From assembly GCF_003026285.1 (NCBI RefSeq), contig NZ_PYOD01000001.1:558001-622000 (forward strand): 64,000 bases of DNA. The letters are read 5' to 3'. Of this stretch, positions 39,111 to 51,353 are shown one piece after another (the first letter of the stretch is position 1; the number at the start of each line of letters is the position of its first letter). Source of the DNA: Photobacterium profundum. GTDB taxonomy: Bacteria > Pseudomonadota > Gammaproteobacteria > Enterobacterales > Vibrionaceae. Position numbers and translations under genes: made by a program. A model generated the notes under the pieces. The model ran no database searches and was not told the DNA's origin. It saw only the letters and a program-made list of their open reading frames with translations.

Positions 39111-41381
39111 TTAGTGTGCAGCTTCCAATTCATTGTTGCTGTTGTATTGGAAATCCAACTCATTATTAATATAATCGACACGTACCGAGCCACCGTTAAC
39201 TAAACAGCCGAACAATAGTTCATTCGCTAATGGCTTCTTCAAGCGGTCTTGAATCAAACGCGCCATCGGACGTGCACCCATCGCCTTATCGTAGCCTTTT
39301 TCAGCTAACCAAACACGTGCATTATCAGACACTTCCATTGATACGCCCTTCGCATCAAGCTGTGCTTGCAACTCTACGATGAACTTATCAACCACTTGAT
39401 GGATAACATCTTTTTCAAGATGATTAAACCAAATAATACTGTCTAAACGATTACGGAATTCTGGTGTAAATACACGCTTAATTTCCGACATTGCATCATG
39501 ACTATGATCTTGTTGAATCAAACCAATCGACTTACGCACTGTTTCTGTAACGCCGGCATTGGTTGTCATAACAAAAATGACATTACGAAAATCAGCCTTA
39601 CGGCCATTGTTATCTGTTAGCGTACCGTTATCCATAATCTGCAGAAGCAAATTAAAGACGTCTGGGTGCGCTTTTTCAATTTCATCTAACAATACAACAG
39701 AGTGTGGTTGCTTGATTACCGCATCGGTTAACAGACCGCCTTGATCATAACCCACATAACCAGGAGGCGCACCGATCAAACGGCTCACAGTATGACGCTC
39801 CATGTATTCCGACATATCAAAACGCAGCAGGTCGATACCCATAGTACGTGCTAACTGAACAGTAACCTCAGTTTTACCTACACCAGTAGGGCCAGCAAAC
39901 AAGAAGGAACCAACAGGCTTATTCTCTGCACCCAACCCAGCACGACTCAGTTTAATAGCTTCGGTTAGTACATCAATGGCATCATCTTGACCAAATACCA
40001 GCATCTTCAGTTTGCTGTCTAGCTTCTGAAGTACATCACGGTCACTTGAAGACACAGATTTCTCTGGAATACGTGCCATTTTGGCAATCATCGATTCAAT
40101 ATCGCTAACATTAACGGTTTTCTTACGACGGCTTGCTGGTGCTAAACGGCAACGCGCACCCGCTTCATCAATAACATCAATTGCTTTATCAGGTAGATGA
40201 CGTTCATTGATATATTTCGCAGATAGCTCTACAGCGGCACGAATCGCTTTATTGGTAAAACGAACTTCATGGTGCGCTTCATACTTAGGCTTCAGCCCCA
40301 TCAAAATCTTTGTCGTATCATCAAGCGAAGGCTCAATAACATCAATTTTTTGGAAACGACGTGATAATGCACGTTCCTTCTCAAAAATATTGCTGTATTC
40401 CTGATACGTCGTTGACCCCATACAGCGTAACTTACCATTGCTCAGTAATGGCTTGATAAGGTTCGCAGCATCGACTTGCCCACCAGATGCGGCACCCGCA
40501 CCAATAATGGTGTGAATTTCATCAATGAACAATACAGCGTGATCTTCTTTCTCAAGCTGCTTCAGAATACCTTTGAAACGCTTTTCGAAATCACCACGAT
40601 ATTTAGTGCCTGCAAGCAAAGAACCTATATCTAAAGAATAAATCACACAATCTTGAATAATATCAGGCACTTGACCTTCAACAATACGCCATGCCAACCC
40701 TTCAGCAATCGCGGTTTTACCCACACCAGCTTCACCCACTAGCAAAGGGTTATTCTTTCTTCGGCGACAAAGCACCTGAACAGTACGCTCAAGCTCACTG
40801 TCACGACCGATAAGCGGATCAATACCACCAGCACGGGCTAACTGATTAAGGTTCGTTGCAAAGTTCTCTAGCTTGTCTTCAGACGACTGTTCAGCTCTTG
40901 GTTCTTCAGAGCCAACTTCAGGGCCATTTAAATCATCATTGTCACTGTCTTTCACAGTGCCATGAGAAATAAAGTTAACCACATCAAGACGACTAATATC
41001 ACTCTTCTTGAGGAGGTATGCCGCATGGGATTCTTGTTCACTAAAAATAGCGACAAGAACGTTAGCACCTGTTACTTCACTACGACCTGAAGATTGCACA
41101 TGAAAAACGGCACGTTGAAGTACACGTTGAAAGCTCAGTGTAGGTTGTGTTTCGCGGCTCTCATCATCAGCAGGAATGAGAGGAGTTGTTTGCTCGATAA
41201 ATGAGTCGAGCTCTTTACGCAATACATCGAGATTTGCGCGACACGCAAGCAGAGCTTCCTGAGCAGCTGCATTCTCAAGCAAAGCCAAAAGCAAATGCTC
41301 AACAGTCATAAACTCATGACGTTTTTCTCTTGCTCGTGCAAATGCACCATTCAAGCTAGCTTCTAGTTCTTTATTTAGCAT
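39111..41381 (-). CDS. clpA: ATP-dependent Clp protease ATP-binding subunit ClpA
   Basis: ClpA is the AAA+ unfoldase that feeds ClpP and, with ClpS, degrades N-degron proteins. The 756-residue length is the E. coli one (758). The N-terminal repeat domain (about residues 1-145) docks ClpS; the first ATPase module has GEAGVGKT near residues 214-221, and the second GPTGVGKT near 495-502. An IGL-type loop (SIGLIQ near residue 618) contacts ClpP. A GGAGG ribosome site precedes the ATG. It lies 45 bases after clpS in one operon. Confidence 0.98.
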   Translation of the reverse strand: MLNKELEASLNGAFARAREKRHEFMTVEHLLLALLENAAAQEALLACRANLDVLRKELDSFIEQTTPLIPADDESRETQPTLSFQRVLQRAVFHVQSSGRSEVTGANVLVAIFSEQESHAAYLLKKSDISRLDVVNFISHGTVKDSDNDDLNGPEVGSEEPRAEQSSEDKLENFATNLNQLARAGGIDPLIGRDSELERTVQVLCRRRKNNPLLVGEAGVGKTAIAEGLAWRIVEGQVPDIIQDCVIYSLDIGSLLAGTKYRGDFEKRFKGILKQLEKEDHAVLFIDEIHTIIGAGAASGGQVDAANLIKPLLSNGKLRCMGSTTYQEYSNIFEKERALSRRFQKIDVIEPSLDDTTKILMGLKPKYEAHHEVRFTNKAIRAAVELSAKYINERHLPDKAIDVIDEAGARCRLAPASRRKKTVNVSDIESMIAKMARIPEKSVSSSDRDVLQKLDSKLKMLVFGQDDAIDVLTEAIKLSRAGLGAENKPVGSFLFAGPTGVGKTEVTVQLARTMGIDLLRFDMSEYMERHTVSRLIGAPPGYVGYDQGGLLTDAVIKQPHSVVLLDEIEKAHPDVFNLLLQIMDNGTLTDNNGRKADFRNVIFVMTTNAGVTETVRKSIGLIQQDHSHDAMSEIKRVFTPEFRNRLDSIIWFNHLEKDVIHQVVDKFIVELQAQLDAKGVSMEVSDNARVWLAEKGYDKAMGARPMARLIQDRLKKPLANELLFGCLVNGGSVRVDYINNELDFQYNSNNELEAAH

Positions 41382-41426
41382 AAGGCACCTCCCCTAAATA
41401 CCACTCAAAGTGGCGTGCCGGAAAAA

Positions 41427-41747
41427 TTAAGCTTTTTCCATCGTACACAGTAGCGGATGTTCATTCTCTCTTGCGTGCATCATCACTTGTGCCACTTTTG
41501 TTTCGGCGACTTCAGCAGTGAAGGTTCCACAAATTGCTTTACCTTCGTAATGCACGTTGAGCATCAACTGTGTGGCTTTCTCCATGTCCATTGAGAAGAA
41601 CTTCTGTAACACTTCTATCACAAAATCCATCGGAGTGTAATCATCATTGTTTAAAACAACTTTGTACATCGCTGGTGGTTTAACCTGAGCTTCTTCCTTA
41701 TCTAATACATCTGACTCAGGAATAATCCATTCGTATAACTTACTCAT
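41427..41747 (-). CDS. clpS: Clp protease adaptor protein ClpS
   Basis: ClpS binds N-terminal Leu, Phe, Tyr and Trp and hands substrates to ClpA. The 106 residues match E. coli ClpS in length. The binding-pocket core [20 protein letters not shown] (residues 28-47) contains the conserved Asn-Asp-Asp and Met, and [20 protein letters not shown] follows with its conserved His. An unstructured N-terminus precedes it. It is divergent from cspD, as in E. coli. Confidence 0.97.
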   Translation of the reverse strand: MSKLYEWIIPESDVLDKEEAQVKPPAMYKVVLNNDDYTPMDFVIEVLQKFFSMDMEKATQLMLNVHYEGKAICGTFTAEVAETKVAQVMMHARENEHPLLCTMEKA

Positions 41748-41972
41748 AATCTCATCTTAGTCATTAGTTCAAGCGCTTGCTATATCTAGGCCCAGAAAAA
41801 AAAGATTTTATCAAAATGTTACAATATGCACTTGACTGTCTAGCTCTTTTTACTAAAGTGTAACCTGTAGTAGATATAAACTGCATCAAAACAGCATTAG
41901 TATGCAAGAATAGAAGGAATACCTTGTACACTAGTAGTTAAATGGATCTTGAATGCAAGAGGGATGTAAAGC

Positions 41973-42194
41973 ATGGCAACAGGTACAGTTAAATGGTTTA
42001 ATAACGCCAAAGGTTTTGGTTTTATCTGCCCAGAAGAGGGTGAAGGCGATATTTTTGCGCACTATTCAACTATTCAAATGGATGGATATCGAACTCTCAA
42101 AGCCGGCCAACAGGTCAACTATGAGATTCAAACAGGGCCTAAAGGTCACCATGCTAGCGAGATCATTCCAGTTGAAGGTGAACTTACAAAATAG
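41973..42194 (+). CDS. cspD: Cold-shock-like protein CspD
   Basis: A 73-residue cold-shock domain protein. The RNP motifs KGFGFI (residues 13-18) and DIFAHYSTI (26-34) bind single-stranded nucleic acid. IQMDGYRTLKAGQ after RNP2 and the position next to clpS identify it as CspD rather than CspA; E. coli CspD inhibits replication and is made in stationary phase or nutrient limitation, and is a substrate of Lon. AGAGGG lies before the ATG. A terminator follows. Confidence 0.94.
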   Translation: MATGTVKWFNNAKGFGFICPEEGEGDIFAHYSTIQMDGYRTLKAGQQVNYEIQTGPKGHHASEIIPVEGELTK

Positions 42195-42221
42195 TCACTG
42201 AAAACTATCGCATCAATTTCT

Positions 42222-42247
42222 AAGGTGAGCATTAGCTCGCCTTTTTC
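42222..42247 (+). terminator. Intrinsic terminator of cspD
   Basis: Arms AAGGTGAGC and GCTCGCCTT (one G-U pair) with an ATTA loop and a run of five T residues. Confidence 0.85.
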
Positions 42248-42639
42248 ATTGAAAATACCGCTTACCTACCCACTCACCTGATTAATCATATTTACATCGG
42301 CAACTCATATTATTCACTAAAATCAATAAATATTTCATGAATAAAAAATGAATGACCTCCAACACATCTTATTAACAACACTATTAACAAATATTGGTTA
42401 ATGTTCCTCTAAGAGAATCATCATATACGTCTATCATAGGCGAAAAAAGAACAAGAGCAAATCGAGACAAAGCAGATAAAAGAAGAATTGAGAGTAAACG
42501 CACTGATTGCCTTTATATCTTCATAACTTACAAGTGAACTGCTTTAATATGCAGCAGTACTATGGTCAGGAAATCATCGAGATTTGAAAGAGGGAAAGAA
42601 AAGAGTGTAACAAACGTTATTTTGCCTGAGATAGCATAG
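42248..42639. other. Gene-free stretch between cspD and icd
   Basis: About 390 AT-rich bases between two terminators of converging genes. I found no coding sequence, RNA gene or repeat that I could support here. Confidence 0.5.
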
Positions 42640-42666
42640 AATAAAGGCCCAGCCTAAGCTGAGCCT
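42640..42666 (-). terminator. Intrinsic terminator of icd
   Basis: On the minus strand AGGCTCAGC, a TTAG loop and GCTGGGCCT (one G-U pair) run into TTATT; about 30 bases after the icd stop. Confidence 0.8.
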
Positions 42667-42696
42667 CAAATATCTTACAGAGTAAGAGATTTACAA

Positions 42697-43950
42697 TTAC
42701 ATGTGTTCAATCATGTCATCTGCAAACTCTGAACACTTACGTAAGGTAGCACCTTCCATTTGGCGTTCGAAGTCATAAGTCACAGTCTTGTTGCTGATTG
42801 CTGATTCCATTGAACTGATGATCAAATCAGCAGCTTCAAGCCAACCCATATGACGAAGCATCATTTCAGCAGAAAGAATAAGTGAACCTGGGTTTACTTT
42901 ATCTTGTCCAGCATACTTAGGTGCAGTACCGTGAGTTGCTTCAAACAATGCAACACCATCACCGATGTTTGCACCCGGTGCGATACCGATACCACCAACT
43001 TGTGCAGCTAGTGCATCAGAAACGTAGTCACCGTTAAGGTTCATGGTTGCAATTACATCGTACTCAGCAGGGCGAAGTAGGATCTGTTGTAAGAATGCAT
43101 CAGCGATACAGTCTTTGATAACGATCTCTTTACCAGTATTTGGATTTTTAAGCGTCATCCATGGACCACCGTCCAATAACTCAGCACCAAACTCTTGTAG
43201 AGCTACTTCGTAACCCCAATCTTTAAAGGCACCTTCAGTGAACTTCATGATATTGCCTTTGTGTACAAGCGTTAGCGAGTCACGGTCATTATCAATTGTG
43301 TACTGAAGTGCTGCGCGAATTAGACGCTTAGTGCCTTCCTCTGAAACCGGCTTAATACCGATACCACATTGCTGTGGGAAACGGATTTTAGTTGCGCCCA
43401 TTTCATCTTGTAGGAATTTAATGACTTTATCTGCTTCTGCAGTGCCAGCTTGGTATTCAACGCCAGCATAGATATCTTCAGAGTTCTCACGGTAAATTAC
43501 CATGTCTGTTAGATCTGGACGTTTAACTGGGCTAGGTACGCCATCAAAATAACGAACAGGACGTACACAGATATATAAATCAAGTTCCTGACGTAAAGCA
43601 ACGTTTAGAGAACGAATGCCGCCACCAACTGGAGTTGTTAGTGGACCTTTGATTGCGACTTTGTATTCACGAATGAACTCTAAAGTTTCTTGCGGTAGCC
43701 ATGCATCTTCGCCATAAACTTGAGTTGATTTCTCACCTGTGTAGATTTCCATCCACTCAATCTTGCGATCACCTGCATAAGCTTTATTTACTGCCGCATC
43801 GACAACTTTGATCATTGCAGGGCTTACATCAACACCGATACCATCACCTTCAATGTATGGGATTACCGGGTTGTTAGGAACGACCAGTTTACCTTCAGAA
43901 TCCAATGTGATTTTCTGACCTTCGACTGGTACAACTACTTTACTATCCAT
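42697..43950 (-). CDS. icd: NADP-dependent isocitrate dehydrogenase
   Basis: Icd oxidises isocitrate to 2-oxoglutarate, yielding NADPH in the TCA cycle. The 417 residues match the E. coli homodimeric enzyme (416). The substrate loop [13 protein letters not shown] contains Ser114, equivalent to E. coli Ser113, which the kinase/phosphatase AceK phosphorylates. Metal-binding [17 protein letters not shown] near residue 303 and the adenine pocket [12 protein letters not shown] follow. AGGAG precedes the ATG. It is divergent from rluE. Confidence 0.97.
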   Translation of the reverse strand: MDSKVVVPVEGQKITLDSEGKLVVPNNPVIPYIEGDGIGVDVSPAMIKVVDAAVNKAYAGDRKIEWMEIYTGEKSTQVYGEDAWLPQETLEFIREYKVAIKGPLTTPVGGGIRSLNVALRQELDLYICVRPVRYFDGVPSPVKRPDLTDMVIYRENSEDIYAGVEYQAGTAEADKVIKFLQDEMGATKIRFPQQCGIGIKPVSEEGTKRLIRAALQYTIDNDRDSLTLVHKGNIMKFTEGAFKDWGYEVALQEFGAELLDGGPWMTLKNPNTGKEIVIKDCIADAFLQQILLRPAEYDVIATMNLNGDYVSDALAAQVGGIGIAPGANIGDGVALFEATHGTAPKYAGQDKVNPGSLILSAEMMLRHMGWLEAADLIISSMESAISNKTVTYDFERQMEGATLRKCSEFADDMIEHM

Positions 43951-44090
43951 TTAAATCTCCTAGCGTCCATTTGTTATCTTTTTGTAAGATGCGCGCAAAT
44001 CATACTCGAAATTTTATCGACACGCCAATACTGTTATTTTCGCGTATAATAGGCATGTCGATTTACTAATCCCCAGTACAGCAGCTATTT

Positions 44091-44741
44091 ATGAAGCCAA
44101 ATACCCCTTTTCGTCAACCTCAACGTGCCAATAATGAGCGTCGAGCATCAAGAAAGATATCAAACCCGAAGCGACCTCGCGGACCGCAAAAGATCATTTT
44201 ATTTAACAAACCCTTCAATGTGTTGACTCAATTTTCGGGTGAACCAGGCGATAAAACGCTGGCAGATTATATATCTATCAAAGATATTTACCCTGCAGGG
44301 CGACTGGATAAAGACAGCGAAGGCTTATTGGTTTTAACTAATGACGGCATTCTTCAAGCGCGTTTAACACAACCACAATCTAAGCAGCCTAAAACCTACT
44401 GGGTTCAGGTTGAAGGTGTGCCAAGTGATGACGATTTGGAACAGCTTCGCAAAGGTGTCACATTAAAAGATGGGCTAACGTTACCAGCAGATATCGAACG
44501 CATGGAACAGCCCGTGATTTGGGATCGTACCCCCCCAATTCGTGAACGGAAAAATATTCCAACCACATGGCTTGCGCTTACCCTGCGCGAAGGACGAAAC
44601 CGACAAGTGCGTCGTATGACGGCTCATATTGGCTTTCCTACATTACGCCTAATTCGTTATAAAATGGCTGATTGGACGGTTGATGATTTAGCGCCAGGTG
44701 AGTGGCGTGAAGTGACATTACCTAATACACAAATACGCTAA
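44091..44741 (+). CDS. rluE: 23S rRNA pseudouridine(2457) synthase
   Basis: RluE converts U2457 of 23S rRNA to pseudouridine. The 216-residue protein has a basic, proline-rich N-terminal tail of about 33 residues and no S4 domain. [15 protein letters not shown] near residue 34, the catalytic motif [17 protein letters not shown] with Asp73, and [20 protein letters not shown] near 170 follow, as usual for the RsuA/RluE group. Divergence from icd matches E. coli. The ribosome site is weak. Confidence 0.94.
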   Translation: MKPNTPFRQPQRANNERRASRKISNPKRPRGPQKIILFNKPFNVLTQFSGEPGDKTLADYISIKDIYPAGRLDKDSEGLLVLTNDGILQARLTQPQSKQPKTYWVQVEGVPSDDDLEQLRKGVTLKDGLTLPADIERMEQPVIWDRTPPIRERKNIPTTWLALTLREGRNRQVRRMTAHIGFPTLRLIRYKMADWTVDDLAPGEWREVTLPNTQIR

Positions 44742-44763
44742 ATTCTATAATTTAAGCCGTTAT

Positions 44764-44799
44764 GTTATAAATTGGTCGCTCCAACGACCAATTTATAAC
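44764..44799 (+). terminator. 15-base perfect stem-loop after rluE
   Basis: Arms GTTATAAATTGGTCG and its exact complement flank a 6-base loop, 22 bases after the stop. No long T run follows, but the position suggests a transcript end. The next 300 bases to mnmA are AT-rich and hold the mnmA promoter; I recognised no other element there. Confidence 0.6.
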
Positions 44800-45106
44800 T
44801 GACACAATTTGTCATCAAACCCATAATAAAAAGCTACACATTCCCCCAGACTTACACTATTATTGCCCGCAAATAGCAAACGATTGCGCCATTGAAAAAT
44901 AAAGCATTACGTTTAACAAAATAAAATTATTTATATACAGCATATTGTCAATTTCTCGGTTCTTTTTACACAATGAAACAAATTTGTCTCAGCCATGAAA
45001 AAAAACGATTAAATTATTAAAGTGTGATTCTGTTCTCGGTCTGTTTCGACAGATAGCTTTCTGTTAGAATTACGCTCTTAACACTAAATTGCGACTGAAG
45101 AGAAAT

Positions 45107-46222
45107 ATGTCAGATAACAGCCAGAAAAAAGTCATTGTCGGCATGTCCGGCGGCGTTGATTCATCGGTATCAGCCTACTTACTACTTCAACAGGGTTACC
45201 AAGTTGAAGGTTTGTTCATGAAGAACTGGGAAGAAGATGATAACGAAGAATACTGCTCTGCCGCAGAAGATCTCGCTGATGCACAAGCTGTATGTGACAA
45301 ATTGGGTATCCACCTTCATACCATTAACTTTGCAGCTGAGTACTGGGATAACGTATTCGAGTATTTCTTAGCTGAATACAAAGCAGGTCGTACTCCAAAC
45401 CCGGATATCCTTTGCAATAAAGAGATCAAATTTAAAGCGTTTTTAGAGTTTGCCGATGAAGTTCTAGAAGCGGATTACATTGCAATGGGTCACTACACAC
45501 GTCGTAGTTTCCCTACAGCTGAAGGCGAAAAGCCGAAAATGCTACGCGGTGTTGATGGCAATAAAGATCAAAGCTACTTCTTGTATACGTTGAGCCATGA
45601 ACAAATTGCTCGTAGCCTATTCCCTGTGGGTGAATTGGAAAAACCTGAAGTACGCCGTATCGCTGAAGAGCAAGACTTGATCACAGCCAAGAAAAAAGAT
45701 TCAACAGGTATTTGCTTTATTGGTGAGCGTAAATTCACTGAATTTTTAGGCAAATACCTTCCAGCACAGCCGGGTAAAATTGAAACCGCTGATGAAGGAA
45801 AGGTGATCGGTGAGCATCAAGGTTTGATGTATCACACGCTAGGCCAACGTAAAGGTCTACATATTGGTGGCCAAAAAGGCGGAAACGGTCTTGAAGATGC
45901 GTGGTATGTAGTTGATAAAGATCTTAAGCGTAATGTCTTAATTGTGGGTCAGGGTAAAGACCACCCTCGCCTAAAATCGAATGGTTTAGTCGCATCTCAA
46001 TTAGATTGGGTAGATCGTCAACCAATTCGTCAACCAATGACATGCACAGTGAAAACCCGTTACCGTCAAGAAGATATCCCTTGTACCATCATCCCTATCG
46101 ATGATGAGAATATCAAAGTTATTTTTGACGAACCTCAAATCGCGGTTACACCAGGTCAATCTGCTGTGTTCTACAGTAATGAGATCTGTTTAGGCGGCGG
46201 TATTATTGAGCAGCGAATCTAA
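45107..46222 (+). CDS. mnmA: tRNA-specific 2-thiouridylase MnmA
   Basis: MnmA puts sulfur on C2 of the wobble uridine of tRNA-Lys, -Glu and -Gln, taking sulfur from the Tus relay. I start it at ATG 45107, which has an AAGAGA ribosome site; a TTG six codons earlier is not supported. The 371-residue protein has the PP-loop SGGVDS (residues 14-19) that adenylates the tRNA and the two catalytic cysteines Cys103 ([12 protein letters not shown]) and Cys203 ([12 protein letters not shown]). hflD follows after 14 bases, so they are co-transcribed. Confidence 0.97.
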   Translation: MSDNSQKKVIVGMSGGVDSSVSAYLLLQQGYQVEGLFMKNWEEDDNEEYCSAAEDLADAQAVCDKLGIHLHTINFAAEYWDNVFEYFLAEYKAGRTPNPDILCNKEIKFKAFLEFADEVLEADYIAMGHYTRRSFPTAEGEKPKMLRGVDGNKDQSYFLYTLSHEQIARSLFPVGELEKPEVRRIAEEQDLITAKKKDSTGICFIGERKFTEFLGKYLPAQPGKIETADEGKVIGEHQGLMYHTLGQRKGLHIGGQKGGNGLEDAWYVVDKDLKRNVLIVGQGKDHPRLKSNGLVASQLDWVDRQPIRQPMTCTVKTRYRQEDIPCTIIPIDDENIKVIFDEPQIAVTPGQSAVFYSNEICLGGGIIEQRI

Positions 46223-46236
46223 AGGAGTCGTCACCA

Positions 46237-46854
46237 GTGGCACACACCTTATATGACCGTACAATCGCGTTTGCCAGCATCTGCCAAGCAGTAAAGTTGG
46301 TTCAATTAGTTGCACAAAATGGCAACTGTGATCGCGAAATTCTAGAAGCTTGTTTGAACAGTATTACTGTAACAAACCCTTCTAATACCATTGAAATTTA
46401 TGGTAACGAGAGCAATCTACGGCTTGGTCTTGAAACCTTATCGCAAGAAATCGATAGCTCACCAACAGGCAGTGAAATTACTCGCTACTTAGTGAGTGTG
46501 ATGGCACTTGAACGTAAATTATCAGGTCGACGCGATAGCATGGGTCAGCTTGGTGACCGCATTGATGTCATCATACGTCAGAAAGATCATTTTGATTTAT
46601 TAGATGATCAAATGGTTAGCAATATCGCCAGTATTTACCTTGATATTATCAGCCCTCTAGGCCCTCGAATTCAGGTAACAGGTGCGCCAGCACATCTTCA
46701 ACAGCAACAAGTACAGCATAAAGTGCGAGCATTATTGCTTGCAGCTGTTCGTGGTGCAGTGTTATGGCGTCAGGTTGGTGGTAAGCGTCGTCATTTAATT
46801 TTCGGGCGTAAGCAAATGGTTGAGCAAGCCAAAATTTTATTGGCTCGCAGTTAA
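46237..46854 (+). CDS. hflD: High-frequency lysogenization protein HflD
   Basis: A 205-residue mainly helical, peripheral inner-membrane protein; in E. coli it binds lambda CII and is otherwise of unknown function. Typical features are the start [20 protein letters not shown] and [20 protein letters not shown] near residues 90-109. It starts with GTG at 46237 with AAGGAG nine bases before it. Its place between mnmA and purB is conserved in gammaproteobacteria. Confidence 0.93.
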   Translation: MAHTLYDRTIAFASICQAVKLVQLVAQNGNCDREILEACLNSITVTNPSNTIEIYGNESNLRLGLETLSQEIDSSPTGSEITRYLVSVMALERKLSGRRDSMGQLGDRIDVIIRQKDHFDLLDDQMVSNIASIYLDIISPLGPRIQVTGAPAHLQQQQVQHKVRALLLAAVRGAVLWRQVGGKRRHLIFGRKQMVEQAKILLARS

Positions 46855-46893
46855 TTATTTTATTTTTTCTCGCTGCTCCTATTCTCAAAATAA

Positions 46894-48306
<1,413 letters not shown>

Positions 48307-48327
48307 GCTGGCTGTACAGACTCTTTT

Positions 48328-48352
48328 AAGGCTGGTTTCGACCAGCCTTTTT
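48328..48352 (+). terminator. Intrinsic terminator of purB
   Basis: Arms AAGGCTGGT and ACCAGCCTT closed by a stable TTCG tetraloop and followed by T residues. Confidence 0.93.
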
Positions 48353-48464
48353 TATACCTATTTTTAATTTAAGTAACCCGCCACCTTTCAACTAACACTT
48401 CCCTCCTGAAATCATAACAAACCATTTTAAAATTTAAATTCTTATAAATCAAAATGATATCTTA

Positions 48465-48487
48465 AACATGTATTATTTATACATGTT
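48465..48487 (+). promoter_or_regulatory. NsrR-like operator 1 upstream of norV
   Basis: A 23-base site with inverted symmetry, AACATGTATTA-T-TTATACATGTT, within a 27-base palindrome (48463-48489). Its ATGTATT/ACAT halves resemble the NsrR consensus ATGYATTT-N-AAATRCAT (13 of 16 fixed positions by my count). NsrR is a nitric-oxide-sensing iron-sulfur repressor. Assignment is inference. Confidence 0.5.
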
Positions 48488-48516
48488 TACTATTGCCATA
48501 ACCAACACTCAGGTAT

Positions 48517-48539
48517 AACATGCATTCAAAATACAGGTT
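48517..48539 (+). promoter_or_regulatory. NsrR-like operator 2 upstream of norV
   Basis: AACATGCATTC-A-AAATACAGGTT matches the NsrR consensus ATGYATTT-N-AAATRCAT at all but two positions. Its centre is 52 bases from that of operator 1, about five helical turns, and 22 bases separate it from the norV start codon, a position fitting a repressor. Confidence 0.55.
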
Positions 48540-48561
48540 ATCGGAATTATAGGTTGGAATT

Positions 48562-50088
48562 ATGTCTATTCACGTTAAGAACAATATTCACTGGGTAGGT
48601 CAGCGCGATTGGGAAGTTCGAGATTTTCATGGCACTGAATACAAAACATTGAAAGGAACGAGCTATAACAGTTACCTGATCCGTGAAGGTAAAAACGTGT
48701 TAATTGATACCGTTGATCATAAGTTTAGCTACGATTTCGTCCAACAACTAGAGCAAGAAATCGACCTAAACGAGATTGATCTTATCGTCATCAACCATGC
48801 TGAAGAAGATCATGCTGGTGCTTTGTCTGTGTTACTTAGCAAGATCCCAAACACACCTATTTACTGTACTGAAAATGCCATTGATTCTATTACTGGTCAC
48901 CACCATCACCCTGAATGGAATTTCAATGTAGTCAAAACTGGCGATAGCATTGATATTGGTAATGGTAAATCACTCGTCTTTATCGAAACACCAATGCTGC
49001 ACTGGCCTGATAGTATGATGACGTACATGACAGGAGACGCAGTACTTTTCAGTAACGATGCCTTTGGTCAACACTACTGTGACGAACGTCTGTTCAACGA
49101 TGAAGTTGAGCAAAACGAACTGATGGAACAATGCTTACGCTACTATGCCAATATCCTAACGCCGTTTAGCCCGCTTGTTACTGCCAAGATTCATGAAGTG
49201 TTAAGCTTTAATCTTCCCGTTGATATGGTTGCGACATCTCATGGTGTTATCTGGCGTGATAACCCTACTCAGATTATCGAACAGTATCTTGAGTGGGCCA
49301 ATGAATATAAAGAAGACAAAATCACTATCTTCTACGATTCAATGTCTAATAACACCCGAATGATGGCAGATGGTATCGCTCAAGGTATCACCGAAACTGA
49401 CCCAAATGTTGCGGTTAAAATCTTCAATGTTTCTCGTCATGATAAGAATGAAATACTAACTAATGTATTTGGTTCTAAAGGTATTCTTGTCGGTTCATCA
49501 ACCATGAACAATGTGATGATGCCAAAAGTCGCTGGCATGTTAGAAGAAATTACGGGCTTACGCTTTAAAGGAAAAAAGGCCGGTGCATTCGGTAGTTATG
49601 GTTGGAACGGTGGTGCTGTCGATCGTATTCACTCTCGTTTAACCGATGCGGGCTTCTTTACTACTGTCGGGTTAAAAACCAAATGGCGCCCAGATTCAAA
49701 TGCAATGGAAGAGTGTCGCGAACACGGTCGTAAAATTGCTCGTGAATGGGCGTTACAGCCCCTTACTGTAACTGCGACTACACCCGCGATAAACGAACTT
49801 AATGTTGCACCTCGCAGCGTTGTAGTACCTCAAGCTGCTGTAGAAACCGTAACACCAGCAACCAATGAAACGGCAGCCGTGCAACAAGAAGTAACCAGCA
49901 CCACAACGTCTAGCAACACAGATCAAAAACAGAAACAAATTTGTACTGTGTGCCAGTGGATATACGATCCAGAACTAGGCGAGCCTAATCAAGGTGTTGA
50001 ACCCAAAACAGCATGGGAAGAAGTACCCGATTCATTCTTATGTCCTGAATGTGGTATTGGCAAGCAAGTATTCGAACCCATTAACTAA
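48562..50088 (+). CDS. norV: Anaerobic nitric oxide reductase flavorubredoxin
   Basis: NorV reduces NO to N2O in the cytoplasm. The 508-residue protein has a beta-lactamase-like diiron domain with all ligands in register with E. coli NorV: His79, Glu81, Asp83, His84, His147, Asp166 and His227. A flavodoxin domain for FMN spans about residues 253-395 ([18 protein letters not shown] start). The rubredoxin domain at the end binds iron through CTVC and CPEC. The Thr/Val/Ala-rich linker before the rubredoxin (about 400-455) is longer than in E. coli (479 residues in all). No norR gene is adjacent. norW follows after nine bases. Confidence 0.96.
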   Translation: MSIHVKNNIHWVGQRDWEVRDFHGTEYKTLKGTSYNSYLIREGKNVLIDTVDHKFSYDFVQQLEQEIDLNEIDLIVINHAEEDHAGALSVLLSKIPNTPIYCTENAIDSITGHHHHPEWNFNVVKTGDSIDIGNGKSLVFIETPMLHWPDSMMTYMTGDAVLFSNDAFGQHYCDERLFNDEVEQNELMEQCLRYYANILTPFSPLVTAKIHEVLSFNLPVDMVATSHGVIWRDNPTQIIEQYLEWANEYKEDKITIFYDSMSNNTRMMADGIAQGITETDPNVAVKIFNVSRHDKNEILTNVFGSKGILVGSSTMNNVMMPKVAGMLEEITGLRFKGKKAGAFGSYGWNGGAVDRIHSRLTDAGFFTTVGLKTKWRPDSNAMEECREHGRKIAREWALQPLTVTATTPAINELNVAPRSVVVPQAAVETVTPATNETAAVQQEVTSTTTSSNTDQKQKQICTVCQWIYDPELGEPNQGVEPKTAWEEVPDSFLCPECGIGKQVFEPIN

Positions 50089-50097
50089 GGCAATAGT

Positions 50098-51243
50098 ATG
50101 AATAAGCATATTGTTATAATCGGTAGTGGTTTCGCGGCTTATCAATTGGTCAAATCACTACGCAAACAAAATGAGCTAACCCCTATTACGGTTATTACCG
50201 CTGATAATGGTGACGATTACTCAAAGCCTGACCTAAGCCATGTATTCAGTCAGCAGCAAACCGCTAATGATCTGATTAAGCAAACAGCTGACGACTTTGC
50301 TCGCACGAACAACATCACTTTAATTGCTAATACCCGAGTAAAGGCGATAGACAGTTCAGAACAGGTGGTTCATTTTAATGACCACTGTGTCGGCTACTCT
50401 GATTTGGTGCTGGCGACAGGCGCAACCTCTTTTGTTCCACCATTTTCTGGTAATGGAACAAACGAGATCGTCACATTAAACAGCCTAATGGAATATGAAG
50501 AGCAGCAAGGTAAGCTAGCAACAGCGAAGTCTGTTCTCGTGCTTGGTGCAGGTTTAATTGGCACTGAAATCGCGATGGATTTAGCGACATCAGGTAAAAA
50601 GGTGACATTGCTAGATCGTGCCACCAGCCTTATGCCAACGTTATTACCGTCATTTATTAGTGCCAATTTATATCAAACCATGCAAGAAAAAGGGGTCGAT
50701 ATACAGCTAGGCAAAGACGTTAAAACGATTACCCGCCACCATCAGGAATTGATTGTGACGTTGCAAGATGGATCTTATCAACATGCAGACGTCATTATTG
50801 CTGCTATGGGTCTAGCACCTAATACACAATTAGCGCAGGAATCAGGTATTGATGTTGCCAAGGGGATTCTGGTTAATCAGCAGATGCAAACGTCAGTAAA
50901 CAATGTTTATGCGTTAGGCGACTGTGCCGAACTAAATGGCAAGGTAAGAGCTTTCTTACAGCCAACCATGTTAAGTGCTATGGCATTAGCAAAAACATTA
51001 CTCGGATCACCAACGCCAGTTCAACTGCCAGCTAGTTTAGTGAAAGTGAAAACGCCTTGGCTACCGCTGCATTTATCGGGCGATACCACCAGCGATAATT
51101 TAACTTGGGAAGTAAAACAAGAACCTGAAGGCTTAGTTGCCAAAGCCTTTAACCAAACAACTGGCGACCTCGCAGGTTTCATTGTTAGTCATAATCAGCT
51201 TAAAGCAGCATTCCCACTGTTAAGATTATTACCAATAGAATAA
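50098..51243 (+). CDS. norW: NADH:flavorubredoxin reductase
   Basis: NorW passes electrons from NADH to the rubredoxin domain of NorV. The 381-residue FAD protein of the pyridine nucleotide-disulfide reductase group has the N-terminal dinucleotide motif IVIIGSGFAAYQLVK, a second one VLVLGAGLIGTEIAMDLA near residue 146-163 for NADH, and NVYALGDCAELNG near 279-291 for FAD. Length matches E. coli (377). It is co-transcribed with norV and ends in a terminator. Confidence 0.95.
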   Translation: MNKHIVIIGSGFAAYQLVKSLRKQNELTPITVITADNGDDYSKPDLSHVFSQQQTANDLIKQTADDFARTNNITLIANTRVKAIDSSEQVVHFNDHCVGYSDLVLATGATSFVPPFSGNGTNEIVTLNSLMEYEEQQGKLATAKSVLVLGAGLIGTEIAMDLATSGKKVTLLDRATSLMPTLLPSFISANLYQTMQEKGVDIQLGKDVKTITRHHQELIVTLQDGSYQHADVIIAAMGLAPNTQLAQESGIDVAKGILVNQQMQTSVNNVYALGDCAELNGKVRAFLQPTMLSAMALAKTLLGSPTPVQLPASLVKVKTPWLPLHLSGDTTSDNLTWEVKQEPEGLVAKAFNQTTGDLAGFIVSHNQLKAAFPLLRLLPIE

Positions 51244-51301
51244 TTAAAACGAGGGCTAATACCAACCTTCGATAATCACTGCTAGAAATGGATTTCATAT
51301 T

Positions 51302-51329
51302 GAGAGGCATCACGATGCCTCTCTTTTTT
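51302..51329 (+). terminator. Intrinsic terminator of norVW
   Basis: Arms GAGAGGCAT and ATGCCTCTC with a CACG loop, followed by six T residues. Confidence 0.93.
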
Positions 51330-51353
51330 GCTTCACCTAGCTAAGTCACTTAA

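Noticed and set aside
41953..42201. Alternative frame overlapping cspD, 82 codons
   Set aside because: It overlaps the unmistakable CspD coding sequence in another frame and resembles no protein.
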